A stretch of DNA of 64,000 nucleotides from positions 2,232,001 through 2,296,000 of the forward strand of contig OX337242.1 of NCBI GenBank assembly GCA_946965045.2, given 5' to 3'. The DNA comes from Epithemia pelagica (lineage: Eukaryota > Bacillariophyta > Bacillariophyceae > Surirellales > Surirellaceae). Positions 38,101 to 47,400 of the stretch are shown in pieces; positions within the stretch are counted from its first letter, which is position 1; every line of letters begins with the position of its first letter. Made by a program: the position numbers and the translations under genes. The notes beneath the pieces were generated by a model that saw only the letters and a list, made by a program, of their open reading frames with translations, did no database searches and was not told the DNA's origin.

Positions 38101-39879
38101 CTATCGGCAATTGTCGACCTAAAGCCGGAAGAGGCCAACTTGGTTCATCACAAAACCAAGGAAGTCCTTCAAGTTCCCGCATCTGCTGTTCCGTTGGGCG
38201 CATTAGTTGTGGTGAAAACAGGTGATAAGATTCCTTGTGACGGAGTTGTGGTGGAAGGCCATTCTACGTTGGATGAATCCTCCTTGACGGGAGAATCACG
38301 ACCCATCAGCAAAGGCGTGGGAGAACCGGTATCGGGAGGAACAGTGAATTCAGGTGTTGCCCAACTGATGGTGCGAACTACAACCTTGGCCGAGAACTCA
38401 GCGGTCGCAAGACTTATTCGTCTGGTCGAAGAAGCTCAAGCGAATCGTTCACAGACTGAGAAGATTGTGGATGAATTTGCCAGCATTTATACTCCACTGG
38501 TTTTTATTTCTGCAGTTATCATGTGTTCCATTCCTTGGGCATTCGGGAGCGATACGGGTCGTCATTGGACCGAAAATGGACTGGTATTGATCGTTGTCGC
38601 CTGTCCGTGTGCTCTCATCATATCCACACCCGTGGCATATGTTGCGGGTTTGGCTGCCACTGCGCAAAAGGGCGTTCTGATCAAAGGAGGTGCATTCTTG
38701 GAGGGACTCGGGAGAGTGAAAAAGGTATGCTTGGACAAAACGGGCACGATCACCAATGGGGAGTTTGCCTTGTTGCATCTGGAAGTTGCATCTCTTGAGT
38801 GTTCCCGCGAAGAAATCTTACAGTATCTCGCCTTGATGGAGGAGAGATCGTCCCATCCAGTGGCGAATGCGATCATGGTTCGGGCGCGCAATGAGAATGC
38901 TTTCATTCCCCCCTCTATGGTTTTAGAGAGCCATGTCCTGCTTGCCGGTGAGGGAGTGATGGGTGTGATCAGTGGGAAGGAGGTCTATGTTGGAAACGAA
39001 CGTCTTTTTGACCGTATTGACTTGTTGAAAGATCTTTCCGTAGAGATGAGGAATACTGTGGAATCTTGGAAACAGCTCGGTGGGACCATTGGGTTCATGA
39101 GCATTGAAGGTTATGGTATTGTCTGTGCATTTTGTGCAAGCGATGGGGTCCGAGACGAATCTCCTAAGGTGATTCACAACTTCAAGCAGCGTGGAATAGC
39201 AGTGACGATGCTGACTGGTGACAACGCATCGGCCGCCGTTACTGTTGGACGCATGGTGGGTCTAGCCCCTTCCGAGATCAAATCCAAACTCTTACCCGAA
39301 GAAAAGTTGGAGTATTTACAGTCCATCATGTCGGAACGGAAAAGTAGTAATACCAGACTCATAACACAAGTGATCAGGAATCGTGGCACAGTCTTGTTTT
39401 GTGGTGATGGTGTGAATGACGCTCCGGCCCTGGCGGCGGCGGATGTCGGGGTTGCCATGGGTGAAGGAGCCGCCTTGGCCATGGAAACGGCAGATGTCAC
39501 CTTGTTGGATTCTAACCTGGAAAAGCTGGAATACAGTGTGCAAATGGGGCGACGCGTGATTCGAAAGATTCATGAAAATATTGTGTTTAGTGTGGTGACC
39601 AAGGGCATTGTGTTGGGCTTTGCCGTTGCCGGTAAAACACATTTGTGGGCCGCTATTGCAACCGATGTCGGGGCGATGATTCTTGTGACTCTGAATGCCA
39701 TGATGTTGCTTGGAAGACAAGAGCAGAAAACCTCCATACCACTTCCGCATCCAGTTCCAACCACCATCGAAAAAGTGGAAGATGATGATAGGAGCGGAAT
39801 GATGCTAGTGTATGCTGGTTGTGACAAGAAACCGACCAGTGGTATCACGTTGGATTCCAAAAAGGACCTCACGATTTAA
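35194..39879 (+). CDS. P1B-2-type heavy-metal ATPase with multiple N-terminal HMA-like modules (first of pair)
   Basis: 1561 aa from ATG 35194 (good ACC context). Pumps Zn2+/Cd2+/Pb2+-type ions out of the cytosol at ATP cost (subgroup inferred). The N-terminal about 830 residues hold about seven HMA-like repeats. Four carry metal-binding Cys pairs: CPDICC (C398, C402-403), GICCEAD (C485-486), GVCCEAE (C576-577) and RICCPAE (C691-692). The CCxxE form is that of plant Zn-ATPases. The others have lost the cysteines. The catalytic core is complete: SSLTGES (actuator), CPC in TM6 (C1137-P-C1139), DKTGT with phosphorylated Asp1181, SSHPVANAI (HP motif), GDGVNDAPALAAADVG, and KTHLWAAIATDVG with the DxG of P1B-2 in TM8. 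A 16-residue Cys-containing unit (YCQFCVDSEEPPR) is tandemly duplicated near residue 105. Its neighbour at 44421 is a paralogue. Confidence 0.92.
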   Translation: MNISEYDSSSSSPGTPTTADDKLEPNSTVSAIPTSNSSIKPRCRKDSIPLRKRHCPMEQISSRNGQLDSFGIMITGTYLGSIQEEGSESKPPPKTRDTSSTPIYCQFCVDSEEPPRLEVYCQFCVDSEEPPRFEDKKPQDEQAVFAATTPDSTIAGRGSLYCGVCADTPNATLSAPPIIYTATSFSCKGQKNWQELASSVLEPVQGVARVQYNSPQKLLTVTHQASLVTAQKLLQLLNQNTFGARIQSSVPAPVPTTKGAPRKSVAFSPEDTFIHQKEEQLVPASSDGYTRKPIVGDEFVESIFVSDDICSESGCSLIRSSLEPIRAISRIQFQLPSKQLIVKHSPLHISAQEIMILLSHDGFDCSVETDGGSSHSSGGEEQCDPLATILLVESEFRCPDICCQVEFDIVETLLWNSIKGVKRVGFNLATKQITVDHVPALVSANGILRVLMEGGLEAHIEKDGDKTNITASPIIRTVLICGGICCEADCWAIRQRIGTVEGVKRVHFNVPAKRVILFHSPSRVSAKDIVILLNEDKFDATIMDPSTDSPVTTNLSEDPMHSTMIRRSTFKCQGVCCEAEKVLVEALLGRMDGVRNITLNGETKNVVVEHVPSIISEQAILRLLNEDGFQATLRTRPSLGSQKESSRRISQRRSSARSSRLLTMDDIKLIESKLSESETEVRSILHVARICCPAEIPAIKSIVEPMQGVSKVWVIVTSKLVYVQHEPSRVSAETIRNTLNGQSFGAKIKVDGAKVAATAASNKTMFCTSRFVIKSWEVSDYEFEGAINSDFDETQVQSIAVDRITGTLAVVHNPCTTSAHLIKQTLCQNPRTSAELIVDGENSLHIDYEALAALKEDETKSEQDDHRFPRPTVILAVLLWIVSMLSLIGEDWEFLKYVGLGSVAFGIPPIAIKAYHQLRRLRFDANSLMFLASLGALALGEFTEAAAVVSLFALSEWLEVRATTRARQALSAIVDLKPEEANLVHHKTKEVLQVPASAVPLGALVVVKTGDKIPCDGVVVEGHSTLDESSLTGESRPISKGVGEPVSGGTVNSGVAQLMVRTTTLAENSAVARLIRLVEEAQANRSQTEKIVDEFASIYTPLVFISAVIMCSIPWAFGSDTGRHWTENGLVLIVVACPCALIISTPVAYVAGLAATAQKGVLIKGGAFLEGLGRVKKVCLDKTGTITNGEFALLHLEVASLECSREEILQYLALMEERSSHPVANAIMVRARNENAFIPPSMVLESHVLLAGEGVMGVISGKEVYVGNERLFDRIDLLKDLSVEMRNTVESWKQLGGTIGFMSIEGYGIVCAFCASDGVRDESPKVIHNFKQRGIAVTMLTGDNASAAVTVGRMVGLAPSEIKSKLLPEEKLEYLQSIMSERKSSNTRLITQVIRNRGTVLFCGDGVNDAPALAAADVGVAMGEGAALAMETADVTLLDSNLEKLEYSVQMGRRVIRKIHENIVFSVVTKGIVLGFAVAGKTHLWAAIATDVGAMILVTLNAMMLLGRQEQKTSIPLPHPVPTTIEKVEDDDRSGMMLVYAGCDKKPTSGITLDSKKDLTI
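35501..35596 (+). repeat. 48-nt in-frame tandem duplication in ATPase 1
   Basis: Two adjacent 48-nt units (starting 35501 and 35549) encode YCQFCVDSEEPPR-xxx twice, with near-identical nucleotides. A diverged third unit (YCGVCADTP) follows at about residue 160. Each adds a CxxC pair. Confidence 0.9.
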
Positions 39880-40773
39880 TTTTGAGACATGGAGTCATGG
39901 TATCCATAAGCTTGTGGCTTTTTTATTCGTGCTTCGTGGTTCTTTGCATCTCTTCTTTCCAACAACTTGAAGACACTATAAACCACTACTCGTAGTCATT
40001 GAGCGAAACTATGACTTTGGCACCAAGCCGGCGTTGGGTCACCTGAAGCTGCATAATCGCCGTTGCGCCCAAGAGTTTCTCAACTGGTGGTCTCAAGGAG
40101 ACTTGAACCTTTTACCTTTGTCCAGTCGAATCGCATCGTGCGAACGAGCGCCAAGGATTGATGATGTAGTTGACCGTAGCATGCACGTTTCGTGTGTGAC
40201 AGTGCTTGGGGTAGCTAGAGGAGAGAAACCAGCACAACAACTTGGTTCCGTGCAACTCCTCCCATACAACTATGCATGTCGGTCCTATTAAGACACATTA
40301 GAATGAGCATGTGCGCTGCCCTACAAGTGAACATGACAGCGTTAGCGACAATGAAAAGTCAAGAGGGTCTTTGTCATCGTCATCGGCTTTTGCAACAGGC
40401 TTTTTCTGGTAATAATAGAGCCTCACCCACCCCCAGCGGGGGTGAGTTGTCGGGTCGCATGTCTTTTTATGCTTTTGTTGTCTATAGGAATGAATGCACT
40501 CAATCACTAATCCTCATGACTCAGCCCCGCTGGGGGTAGATCCTCACCATCGCCCGAAAACAGGCTCTTCCGGATCATGAGCAATACGCTCCAGCGCGTT
40601 CAGTCAGATATGATCGCGCTGAGAAGTAGAAGACATAAACCCAGAAAATAAGGTGTGGGACTCTATTCCCTATATAGACGTGACGAGTGACGACCACGCT
40701 GGGGAGAGCTCAAGAATGCATCCGGAAGGTCCAATCCCTGTATACAGTGAATCTCAACGGTGCGAACCCAATG
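39880..40773. other. Intergenic with a MITE
   Basis: 3' region of ATPase 1, then a MITE (40428-40538), then a CCTATATAGACG TATA-like patch near 40670. No supported gene. Confidence 0.4.
40428..40538. mobile_element. MITE copy A (111 bp) with terminal inverted repeats and 10-bp target duplication
   Basis: Left end cacccccagcgggggtgag is inverted at the right end (ctcagccccgctgggggta) with two mismatches. It is flanked by gagcctcacc (40418-40427) and gatcctcacc (40539-40548), a 10-bp target duplication with one difference. It has the same ends as copy B at 43087. Non-coding and non-autonomous. The 9-11 bp duplication fits the Mutator-like superfamily. Confidence 0.75.
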
Positions 40774-40976
40774 AAAGTCGTGATTTCCAGATCTCCATAC
40801 ATCATGCTCTGCTGTGAGCACCATGGTAAAGTCGTGATTACCAGAGGATCCCTTTGCTGGAGATTGGAGATGCATGGCGAAGGTCGTAAAAGTCGTGATT
40901 AGCAACGGCCTCGGAGATCCATAGAGTATCGCGTCCCATCGTGCTCTGCTGTTACGGTCCTGGAAAAGTCGTGATT
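40774..40976 (+). repeat. Four copies of a 12-mer (AAAGTCGTGATT) within a degenerate local duplication
   Basis: Exact copies at 40774, 40828, 40889 and 40965 (spacing 54, 61 and 76 bp). Longer parts also recur (catgctctgctgt against gtgctctgctgt; gatccctttgctg twice). In two copies it encodes MLCCxxxGKVVITR. It lies just upstream of or within the start of the Cys-rich gene. It could be old tandem duplication or a regulatory cluster. Confidence 0.8.
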
Positions 40977-41939
40977 ACCAGATGCTTCAAAGATCCCTTT
41001 GCTGAAGGTCACCCTCTCGGACGGCTTCTCTGCTGGTGTGTTGTCATAATTTCAGCGTGGTCTAAAGCTGAAAGTGAAAGAAACCTGATCCGAATCAAGC
41101 ATGAGAGTCTGCAACCTCAAGGCGATCCTCTTCTACTTGGGTTTCAACAACCTGTGGACTGTCTCCCTGGATACTGCCAGTGGGTAACTTGCTCCAGCGA
41201 TTTCGATAAAGACAAGTGTGAAAATAACCTTCTTCATCCCGGTTGCTGCGAGAGGACGAGCAACCCAGTCAGCGGACCTGGTTGCCACAAGAATCACAGT
41301 CTTCCTTACTCCTGCAACGACGAGGCCAATAATCGGCATCAATGCAAGGCGGCCCGCAAGCATCGTTGCTGTGAGTACGTAAAAGAGGAAGAAATGGTGA
41401 GGGTTGCTCCATCGTTGGAAGCCTCCGAATCGTACCTTTCCACTCCTTCCGTGGCTCATGTCAGGGTTTGCAAATTGACGCTTGAGACTGTCACGGCGCT
41501 TCAAGCTCTAGCCTACGATGTTCTGGAGTACCTCTATGAATTCTTCAAAGAATCTGGGCAAGCGGATTCCGCCATTTTCAAAGAAAGGGTTACCAAGGCC
41601 GAAAACCACATGCGAATTGCAGGAGAGTTTCTCTTGGGGGCGGCCAACCAGACGGTTGATATCATGTTGGATATGACATACACGCCGGTGGACAAAGCGC
41701 TCATCAAGTCGAATTGGACGCATCAGTACAATTGGACTCTGAAGCAGGTGTACGACAACGCCACTGGCTCGATTGCCGATCTCAAAAATCTTGAAGGCAG
41801 CAGCAGCAACCTTGAGTTTACCTTTAAAAATATCCTTCGTACGGCCGCCCAGATCACGGCTGCGGTCGGCCCCAAGTTGGTCGCGGCGTCAAATGCGTAC
41901 TTGGCGTCCCATCCCGATTCCTGGGCGGAAGAGTTCTAA
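40941..41939 (+). CDS. Cys-rich, N-glycosylation-motif-rich protein between the two metal ATPases
   Basis: The open frame (no stop upstream to 40941, but no in-frame ATG before 41393) encodes a Cys-rich part: CLPGYCQWVTC, PGCCERTSNPV, CHKNHSLPYSC, HRCCEY (at least ten Cys). A helical part with four N-x-T sites (NQT, NWT twice, NAT) follows and ends WAEEF. This composition points to an extracellular or lumenal protein. No signal peptide is in this frame. In a neighbouring frame an ATG at 41101 opens MRVCNLKAILFYLGFNNLW, a plausible signal, which would need a one-base shift to join. The 5' structure is therefore unresolved (missed exon or sequence error). I do not recognise the family. Its place between two metal pumps and its Cys content suggest, but do not show, metal binding. 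Confidence 0.5.
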   Translation: MLCCYGPGKVVITRCFKDPFAEGHPLGRLLCWCVVIISAWSKAESERNLIRIKHESLQPQGDPLLLGFQQPVDCLPGYCQWVTCSSDFDKDKCENNLLHPGCCERTSNPVSGPGCHKNHSLPYSCNDEANNRHQCKAARKHRCCEYVKEEEMVRVAPSLEASESYLSTPSVAHVRVCKLTLETVTALQALAYDVLEYLYEFFKESGQADSAIFKERVTKAENHMRIAGEFLLGAANQTVDIMLDMTYTPVDKALIKSNWTHQYNWTLKQVYDNATGSIADLKNLEGSSSNLEFTFKNILRTAAQITAAVGPKLVAASNAYLASHPDSWAEEF

Positions 41940-42403
41940 AACCACATGGAGGATGTGTGGTACATGCATATGACTTAGTAACTCCATAAGCCTAACCCTG
42001 GTACATCGAACGCTTCTAGGTAGAGACCTCCACAACCCGGAAAACTCCGTTTCTCATACCCAAGAGATATACAACCGCTTCCTAGAAAACGTCGACCGCC
42101 CCTAGGAACGCTGACCATTTTCTCTCGTCCGTCTCGATTGTAGGATTGGTATTGGAGGGACGATCGCAGAGCCAGGATAATCATCCAGCAACACCAGCAC
42201 GATGTACCAAATCATATATGGTCACCCAATCTTCAAAAGGCAGTCAGCAGCAATCAACCTTTTTCGCCTTTATGGCATTTCGGACTCGAGCAGCAAGAGT
42301 GTTGTTGTTGGAACCCAACCCAGTCCAACACACACTTGGTTTCCTGTGTCGAACACGTCTCGCCATTTCCTGGAATTTCCATCACACTCAAACCTCCAGC
42401 CTC
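41940..42403. other. Intergenic
   Basis: 3' region of the Cys-rich gene. Short open frames only, nothing recognised. Confidence 0.35.
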
Positions 42404-42904
42404 ACAATGGCAAGACCATGTTCCGAGTAATTTCCGGCGAATGAGATGCGTCATCTCTTTGTGACTCTAACATACAGTCTTGAATCAACCGCATGGAATT
42501 GACTGGAGAATTACGAACGACCAAGGATAATGATTCTTCTGTTTCGATCAGAAATCCATTCGGATTGTTCTGTTGGAGTATCATTCGTTGGAATTCGAGC
42601 ATCCTCCTTCCAGTCCATACATGCACGAGAAACGCAGCGGAATCAGCCATTCCATTCCTGTGAGTAGCAAGCATTTCTTCTGCCATATTATTCTGCGGAA
42701 TCCGGAGAGAAGAGGACACTCGTCGAACGACACGTGTGCGTCTGGGATGGCAGAATCACTCTGTGCGGTGTAATTCGTAGACAGAGAGCCAACAGAAGAG
42801 TCTCCTTCGGCGGAAAGCATCTGCGCATGTCGAATGTCGATACCGAGGGCGGCAGGGCTCAGATTGGAAAGTTCTTCTTGCAAATAATGAGAAAAGATTC
42901 TCAT
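42404..42904 (-). pseudogene. Unidentified coding remnant with one frame break
   Basis: Two abutting minus-strand frames read as one protein. 42904 down to about 42690 gives HYLQEELSNLSPAALGIDIR and on to DECPLLS. The next frame, to 42402, gives AEEMLATHRNGMADSAAFLV, LEFQRMILQQNNPNGF and SPVNSMRLIQDCM. Composition is normal for a soluble helical protein. The switch near 42700 has no convincing intron. Family unknown. A further upstream frame (43167-42901, HLSRRRSSLGLLHDDDKPLS) may belong to the same relic. Confidence 0.35.
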
Positions 42905-43086
42905 GAAAGAGGCTTATCATCATCATGCAATAGGCCTAACGATGATCTTCGCCGAGACAAATGAGAAAAGCGAACATTTCGAGTCAAGAAGCTTCGGACT
43001 TTCGATACAGAAGACTCTATGAGACATACAGAAGATCGAGCAATTCGCTTCGGTTCGAGTCGAAGCTTCGGACTTTGGATAGAACA

Positions 43087-43202
43087 TCCCCCTAGCGGGG
43101 GGGAGATGTCTGGTCGCTCATGAATCGTGTATTTTGCACAATTCGTATTCGCCAGAATACACGACACAAGTGCGACTACCTACTCACCCCTGCTTGGGGG
43201 TA
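43087..43202. mobile_element. MITE copy B (116 bp) with perfect 10-bp target duplication
   Basis: Flanked by ggatagaaca on both sides (43077-43086 and 43203-43212). Ends tccccctagcggggggg and, inverted, taccccc-aagcaggggtgag match copy A. The sub-terminal tgtctggtcgc matches tgtcgggtcgc of copy A. Together they define one family. Confidence 0.85.
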
Positions 43203-43212
43203 GGATAGAACA

Positions 43213-44420
43213 GAAAAATGAAGCAGCTTCGGGAAATCAAGGCGAGTGCACAGACAGACGGTCAGCGATGATTGTGGTGATTAGTCATTAGTCATGAGTA
43301 TTTAGTCCCGCACCGCACATGCTTTCCTTTTTTGCCACCAACCAATCGGGGTGCTTCGCGTCCAAAATGGGTTCCGCTTTTTTTGTCTCACACGCACTTC
43401 CATCGTCGCCGGTGACATCCTCAATGACGTCAAGTCTTTTCGACAGCCAGATGGCACCGCTTCCAACCCAGCAGGTGTTCACATTCCTGAATGCCGAAGT
43501 GCAGAGAATCTTTCCTCAAAACAATCCTCCTCGGTGTACGAATCCACTATAATGAGACATGAAATACCTTTTCCATTACCGAACGCTGATATTTATGGTC
43601 TACAGCGTTTAGTGTACGGGAGAAAGACACACTCCAGATTCCGCGTCATCGGATCAGGAGATGCCGACGTCATGAACGTTCAACCGTGCTTCATCGAACG
43701 ACACAGATTTTTGCGAAGCTGCTTGACAGATCCACGTCACGACTTATAGGCCGAAATTCCGAACCATCTGCGGCACGTGGACTCCCAACTTCATGGAGCA
43801 AGTACGGAAGAACGATGGAAGTTGGGACGTGACAGAAGGGTGGACATAGTTACGACATAAGAAAGACACAAAAGAATAATGGGCAATAGGATCTTTCATG
43901 TCGCAGCAAGCTGAAGATGGCAGTTGGAGCATTTTCTGCCAAAAGCGAACGCAGAACAAGAACCCTTCGGAATGCTGGAACTGCAACGTTGGTGGGTGGT
44001 GGATTTAACACACCACATTGTTATCGCATGTCTCGAGTCTCGACACCAAAATCAACGCGGAAAAAAGAAAAAAGCATTCGCGACAAACCAAAACAACGTG
44101 CCAAGCCCAGAGACCAACGAGAGACGACCACCGACCACCATTCTTCTCTCTTCTTGCTTTTCTTCGAGAAGAGGAAGTTTTGGCCCCAATCACACTCTCG
44201 AAAAAAAACTCTTTTGGGATTGTGTGTCACGTTTAGCTCTATTCTAGACGATGGCTTTGGATCCTTCTACTTGAGACCAACTACCTGCCTTCTTCCAGTG
44301 TCGAAACAAGAAAACAGTCTTCTTGCGAGCGAAAGAATCTATATTCTCTGTATTCGTTGTCATCACCTTCCATCGATCTATCAATAGATATACCAAAACG
44401 ACATTTCTCAAGATCGCATC
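43213..44420. other. Intergenic, promoter side of ATPase 2
   Basis: Short fragments of coding-like sequence (43288-43749, in alternating frames) suggest an old relic but give no domain. From 43920 to 44420 the sequence is AT/GAA-rich and probably 5' UTR and promoter. No motif called. Confidence 0.35.
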
Positions 44421-47400
44421 ATGAGTGCTTCCAGTGCAGCAGCAACATCCACGGATCCAGATTTGACGAGGCATGATGGCCTGGTTTTTGGTACCAGAAA
44501 GTGCCGAGGCAAACGAACCTACCCTTCCTCTTCCTTTTCGTTTGGAACTACCACCACCACCACCACCCTGGAGGAATCCTCGTTTTCTTCTTCTTCTTTT
44601 TCGTCATCGTCTTTGACGACGACTTCTTCCAAGACTGCGTCAAGGACCGCAGGGTCTAGCCAACGCTCCGTAGAGGTGCAGGGAGAGGGAAGCAAAGACG
44701 TAGTAGTGGTGCAAAGTATCTTTCACGGTCCCCATTTCGTTCCCAGCAACAACAACCACAATCACGACAAGCCAGAAGAAAGCAGGTCCACCCTTCTTTG
44801 CCGTGCCTTGCAAGGCTTGGTGGAGGGTGTCGAGCGGGTACAACTTCGTGCCTCTTCGTCTTCCTCCAATTCGACGCAACTCGTGGTCGATCATGTCCCC
44901 ACACTCTGTTCGGCGACTGTACTGGTGGAGCACCTAACGACCCTTTTGGTAGTCGCCAACCACAGCAGCAACAACAGCAACGACCAGGAGAACAATCTGC
45001 TGGACCGTGTGACTGGTAGGAGGACGGTGGTCCATGTGGAACGAGATGGAGGAGCCACCGGTTCGTTGGAAGGACCGTCGTCCGGTGAGACTCGAACTGT
45101 GGTACCCTGCTCCATGTGGACGACCACCCGCACCGACCAACCTGTTGCTACTGCAACGAATGGGAATCATTACCAGCAAACAAGACAAGAAATAATGAAG
45201 GAGGAGGTGGAACCACCAACCACCACAACTTTTGCTGGCCTTCCTGTCTTGTGTGTTTCGCGTGACTCTGGCGATGATCCTCCTTCCCTTTCTCTACTAA
45301 CAGGTGGGGATAGTAGTTGGCGTCCGAATCCAAACAACATCAATAATGCTGCTCCTCCGAACCATACTGCTTCACCACCAAGTGTCTTTTTTTGTTATCC
45401 GTGTGACTCGGGTGGTCCTCCTCCACCTCCGCTTCGGTTCTTCAATGGTCGTCGTCGTGCGACTCGCAAGAATTCTATCCAGCCTGTCCACCAGCAGCCA
45501 AACTCTGGCGATGATCCTCCTTCCCTTTCTCTACTAACAGGTGGGGATAGTAGTTGGTGTCCGAATCCAAACAACATCAATAATGCTGCTCCTCCGAACC
45601 ATACTGCTTCACCACCAAGTGTCTTTTTTTGTTATCCGTGTGACTCGGGTGGTCCTCCTCCACCTCCGCTTCGGTTCTCCAATGGTCGTCGTCGTGCGAC
45701 TCGCAAGAATTCTATCCAGCCTGTCCACCAGCAGCCAAACAACAACAACAGGGCCCCCCTTGTTTCACCAGCACTGGAACAAGTGTGTGACCGTTTGCGT
45801 TCCTTACAGGGAGTGTCACAAGCGTTTTACAATGCCACGCGTCATCAACTGGTTGTCGATCATGTCACTTCGCTGATTTCGGCACACGATATTGTTGTGG
45901 AATCGCAGCAAAGTAATATTGGGACCGCCCGGTCGTCGCCAAATGACGTCCACCAAAACACTGTAGCTACTACTATGTCGAGTCTTGACCCTTCGGCCGC
46001 AACAAAGACAACAAGTACCTTTGTTTGTAACCAATTGCAAACAGATGCCAAGTGTTTGTTGGTGAGTACCATTTTGGATCCTCTCCAGGGTATCGATACT
46101 GTTCGGTGTGACCCCTTGACGCAACGTGTCACGGTACATCATTTATCGCAAAAAATCTCCGCATTCGAAATTGAGCAACTGTTGAATGACTTTGAATTGG
46201 ATGCCACAACACTTGCAGTGGTTCATTCATCTACAGCATTGGTGGACGAAAAAGGCAACGACAACAACAACAACAACATGACCGGAATGAATGCACCATC
46301 TTCGATTGTCACCATGACACCCACGACGAGAGCAGTTGCGGACGAAGATGGGATGGAATCCTCGGCTGCGCCACCGTCCTCCTTGTCCTCCTCCTCGCCA
46401 CAACAACAACTACAACAACTCACGAGTCTCCATTCCACCTCTTCTCGAGACACTGCGGTGCAAAGCACGTTGATTTGCCAAAATCTGTATTGCGAAGCGG
46501 AATGCGCCTTGATTGATGAATTGCTTCTTTTGAGACGCACCATTGATCCGTCCTCGTTGTTTAGTACCGAAATGGGAATTCAAAAAGTATCCTACCTGCT
46601 TCCACTGAAAAAGGTGGTTGTGGAACATGTACCGTCCATTGTTTCGGCAGGCAAAATTGTTCAGATTTTAAATGAACAAAGTGGCTTTCCGTTGGGGGCC
46701 TCGATTGATGTGGATGGTGGAGCTGCCCCGTCCTCGTCGTCGTTCTCCTCCTCCAGTCACACCAAGGACAAGAAGGATACCATATCAACCATAACAGTGT
46801 TGCCGAAATGTCGATCCGTGTTGCGGGTGAATCATATTTGTTGTGCGGCCGAAATCCCAGCTATTCGATCCATTCTCCACAAGCTTCCAGGTATCTCCAA
46901 TCATTTTGTGGTTGTGACCACCAAATTGGTCTACGTGGAACACGATCACGGTACGATAACTGCGCAAGACATTTGCGAGGCGCTCAATAAGGAGCGTTTT
47001 GGTGCTGTTATCCAACAAGATGGAGGTCAACAGCAAAAGGCTGCCATGATGGGTGTTGCAACGTCCCACCAAACAACATCGCTGTTTTGTACGTCGAGCT
47101 TTGCCCTCGAAGCGCGAGTCCTCCTCCACGAAGAATTGGAAACGGCACTGAGTACGCATTTCGACAAGACTCAGGTGGAATCCTTCTCGGTGGAAGCTCG
47201 GACACGAACCCTCTACGTCGACCACAACCCCTTTACCTTGTCGGCTCAAACGATTGAAGAAACTCTTTGCAAATGGCCTCGCACGAAACTACGTCTCCTT
47301 GTGGATGGGAAAAAGTCCATCAAGATTGACTATGAGGCAATGGCTCGGATTCCCTTTGAACAAGAAGATGCCGTTCGGTCGAACGAACATCACAACAAAT

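Noticed and set aside
40687-40902. 71-codon plus-strand frame containing two MLCC/GKVVITR-like segments
   Set aside because: It is created by the local 12-mer-containing duplication, ends early, and is out of phase with the Cys-rich ORF. I list the repeat instead.
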